Source: Burkholderiales bacterium
Lineage (GTDB): Bacteria; Actinomycetota; Thermoleophilia; Gaiellales; Gaiellaceae
Assembly: GCA_025935595.1 (NCBI GenBank)
Contig: JAICUZ010000142.1
Coordinates: forward strand, 1-6,993
Reading direction: 5' to 3'
Length of the DNA: 6,993 bases
Both the position numbers and the translations under genes were made by a program. Under the pieces are notes generated by a model. It ran no database searches and was not told the DNA's origin. It saw only the letters and a program-made list of their open reading frames with translations. Shown here piece after piece: positions 6,186-6,993 of this stretch (position 1 is its first letter; each line of letters starts with the position of its first letter).

Positions 6186-6838
6186 GCGGCAACCCGCTCG
6201 AGGTCGGCGCGCGTCGTCACCTTGAGCAGTCGCTCGTCCCCCCGGACGACCCGGACACGCCCGCCGGATTGCTCCAGGAGCGCTGCGCAGTCCGTGGTTG
6301 CTTCTGTCGAGTCGACACAAGCTCGGAACACGGGCGCCACGAACGCCTGCGGCGTTTGCACCGTGACGAGCGCAGAGCGGTCGAGGGTCTCACGGACGAC
6401 ATCGCCGTCCACACGCTTGACCGTGTCCGAGACTGGCAGCGCCGGAACCGCGCCGTCGAACCCTTCGCCGAGCGCCTCGATCACACGACCGATCACCTCG
6501 TCGGGGAGCAGCGGCCGCGCCGCGTCGTGCACGAGGATCACCGCCGCGTCCTCCGGGACCTCGGCGACTCCCGCGCGCACGGACGCGCTGCGCGTCTCGC
6601 CGCCGGTGACACAGGCTGTCACCTTCGACGCGCCGATCTCCTCGGCGAGCAGGATCGCCGGCTCCTCCCACTCGGGCGGAGCGACGACGACCACGGCGTC
6701 GATCCACTCGCTCTCGTCGAGCCGACGGAGCGGCTCCGCGAGCATGGGCAGGTCGCCGAGGCGCACGAACGCCTTCGGCCGGTCCTCCCCCAGCCGCTCC
6801 CCTCGCCCGGCGGCGACGAGAACGGCCCAGACGCTCAG
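6176..6838 (-). CDS. ispD: 2-C-methyl-D-erythritol 4-phosphate cytidylyltransferase
   Basis: IspD joins MEP and CTP to give 4-diphosphocytidyl-2-C-methyl-D-erythritol and pyrophosphate in the MEP isoprenoid pathway. From the proposed start it has 220 residues, close to the family norm. Motifs in order: VLVAAGRGERLG (6-17) and RPKAF, with Arg15 and Lys22 matching the catalytic pair Arg20/Lys27 of E. coli; GGETRSASVRAG (79-90); HDAARP (104-109); SDTVKR (137-142); QTPQAF (161-166); TDCAALLE (182-189); and LLKVTT (204-209) with Lys206. Start: no ATG, GTG or TTG lies near the expected N-terminus. The best fit is CTG at 6838-6836, whose last bases overlap the upstream stop as CTGA and which puts the AAGRG loop at the usual distance. 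The only other in-frame start, GTG at 6988, would add 50 Arg/Glu-rich residues that merely shadow the Lys/Ala tail of the neighbouring gene. Function is near certain; the exact start is not. Confidence 0.95.
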   Translation of the reverse strand: MSVWAVLVAAGRGERLGEDRPKAFVRLGDLPMLAEPLRRLDESEWIDAVVVVAPPEWEEPAILLAEEIGASKVTACVTGGETRSASVRAGVAEVPEDAAVILVHDAARPLLPDEVIGRVIEALGEGFDGAVPALPVSDTVKRVDGDVVRETLDRSALVTVQTPQAFVAPVFRACVDSTEATTDCAALLEQSGGRVRVVRGDERLLKVTTRADLERVAAWL

Positions 6839-6993
6839 CGGGCGGCCGCCGGCTTCTTCGCGGCCGGCTTCTTCGCGGCGGCCGTCGTCGTCTTGCGCGC
6901 GGCGGCAGCCGGCTTCTTCGCGGCAGCAGGCTTCTTCTCGGCGGCTGCCTTGGGCTTCGCGCCCTCGGTCAGCGTCTCCTCGAGCCACTCGAG
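6835..6993 (-). CDS. C-terminus of an unidentified protein with a Lys/Ala/Pro-rich repeat tail (possibly CarD-type regulator)
   Basis: The last 52 residues of a gene whose start lies beyond the right edge; the stop is TGA at 6837-6835. The visible part begins with a short helix-like segment, LEWLEETLTEG, then becomes a basic, low-complexity tail made of repeated AKKPA units with a KTTT break. Such tails occur on DNA-binding proteins (histone H1-like, HU/HupB) and are expected to be disordered and to bind nucleic acid. In many actinobacteria the gene directly before ispD encodes the RNA polymerase-binding regulator CarD. That synteny and the helical segment make CarD the leading candidate, but no diagnostic CarD residues are inside the window. 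The gene ends in a 4-bp CTGA overlap with the proposed ispD start, so the two should be co-transcribed. Confidence 0.6.
   Translation of the reverse strand, partial: LEWLEETLTEGAKPKAAAEKKPAAAKKPAAAARKTTTAAAKKPAAKKPAAAR
6849..6941. repeat. Short in-frame repeats encoding the AKKPA tail
   Basis: The 15-base unit ccggcttcttcgcgg (+ strand) occurs exactly at 6849-6863, immediately again at 6864-6878, and again at 6909-6923; a copy with two changes lies at 6927-6941. On the - strand these encode repeated Ala-Lys-Lys-Pro-Ala. The exact tandem copy suggests slippage or duplication within the coding sequence, so length may vary between strains. Confidence 0.85.

Noticed and set aside
6849..6941. Repeat units as a regulatory or recombination element
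   Set aside because: They are in frame, encode a regular AKKPA tail, and are best explained as coding low-complexity sequence.
6839..6988. N-terminal extension of IspD to GTG at 6988
   Set aside because: The 50 extra residues are the Lys/Ala repeat tail of the upstream gene read out of frame.
1..6993. CRISPR array, tRNA, rRNA, insertion sequence or phage genes
   Set aside because: No regularly spaced repeats, tRNA-like or rRNA-like sequence, terminal inverted repeats or transposase-like protein was seen; nearly all bases are accounted for by the listed genes.

Overview
The window is very GC-rich, with tightly packed and mostly overlapping genes that often use non-ATG starts. This fits a high-GC Actinomycetota bacterium. 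The combination of a lysine/alanine-tailed protein, ispD, ispF and mutY fits an actinobacterial (possibly Thermoleophilia-like) housekeeping locus. The class-level placement is inference from gene content and composition; no rRNA or other strong taxonomic marker is present.

Layout. The left edge (1-294, + strand) is the 3' end of mutY, the base-excision repair adenine glycosylase, with its complete [4Fe-4S] cysteine loop. Everything else is on the - strand. Reading in the direction of transcription from the right edge: the 3' end of a gene with a Lys/Ala/Pro repeat tail (6835-6993; perhaps CarD, by neighbourhood only); ispD (6176-6838); a HAD-superfamily protein (5607-6185); ispF (5140-5610); a 57-bp intergenic gap with inverted repeats and a weak promoter-like pair; a DUF849/BKACE-family beta-keto acid cleavage enzyme (4191-5081); and a large single-module nonribosomal peptide synthetase with domains C-A-T-TE (280-4194). 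The NRPS meets mutY tail to tail, sharing 15 bp. There is no stretch over 300 bases without a gene.

How they work together. IspD and IspF catalyse two steps of the MEP isoprenoid pathway (MEP to CDP-ME, and CDP-ME-2-phosphate to ME-cyclodiphosphate). A HAD-like protein with unusual catalytic motifs is coupled between them. The BKACE and NRPS genes overlap at the stop/start junction and form a compact two-gene unit between the isoprenoid genes and mutY. BKACE enzymes convert a beta-keto acid plus acetyl-CoA to acetoacetate plus a new acyl-CoA. The NRPS has an N-terminal condensation domain, an adenylation domain whose specificity code reads DLFNAALTYK (close to a code I remember for alanine), a carrier protein and a releasing thioesterase. 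The most attractive hypothesis is a minimal pathway in which the BKACE supplies an acyl-CoA that is joined to alanine or another small amino acid and released. This is the candidate undescribed system of the window; the link between the two enzymes is inferred from gene overlap only.
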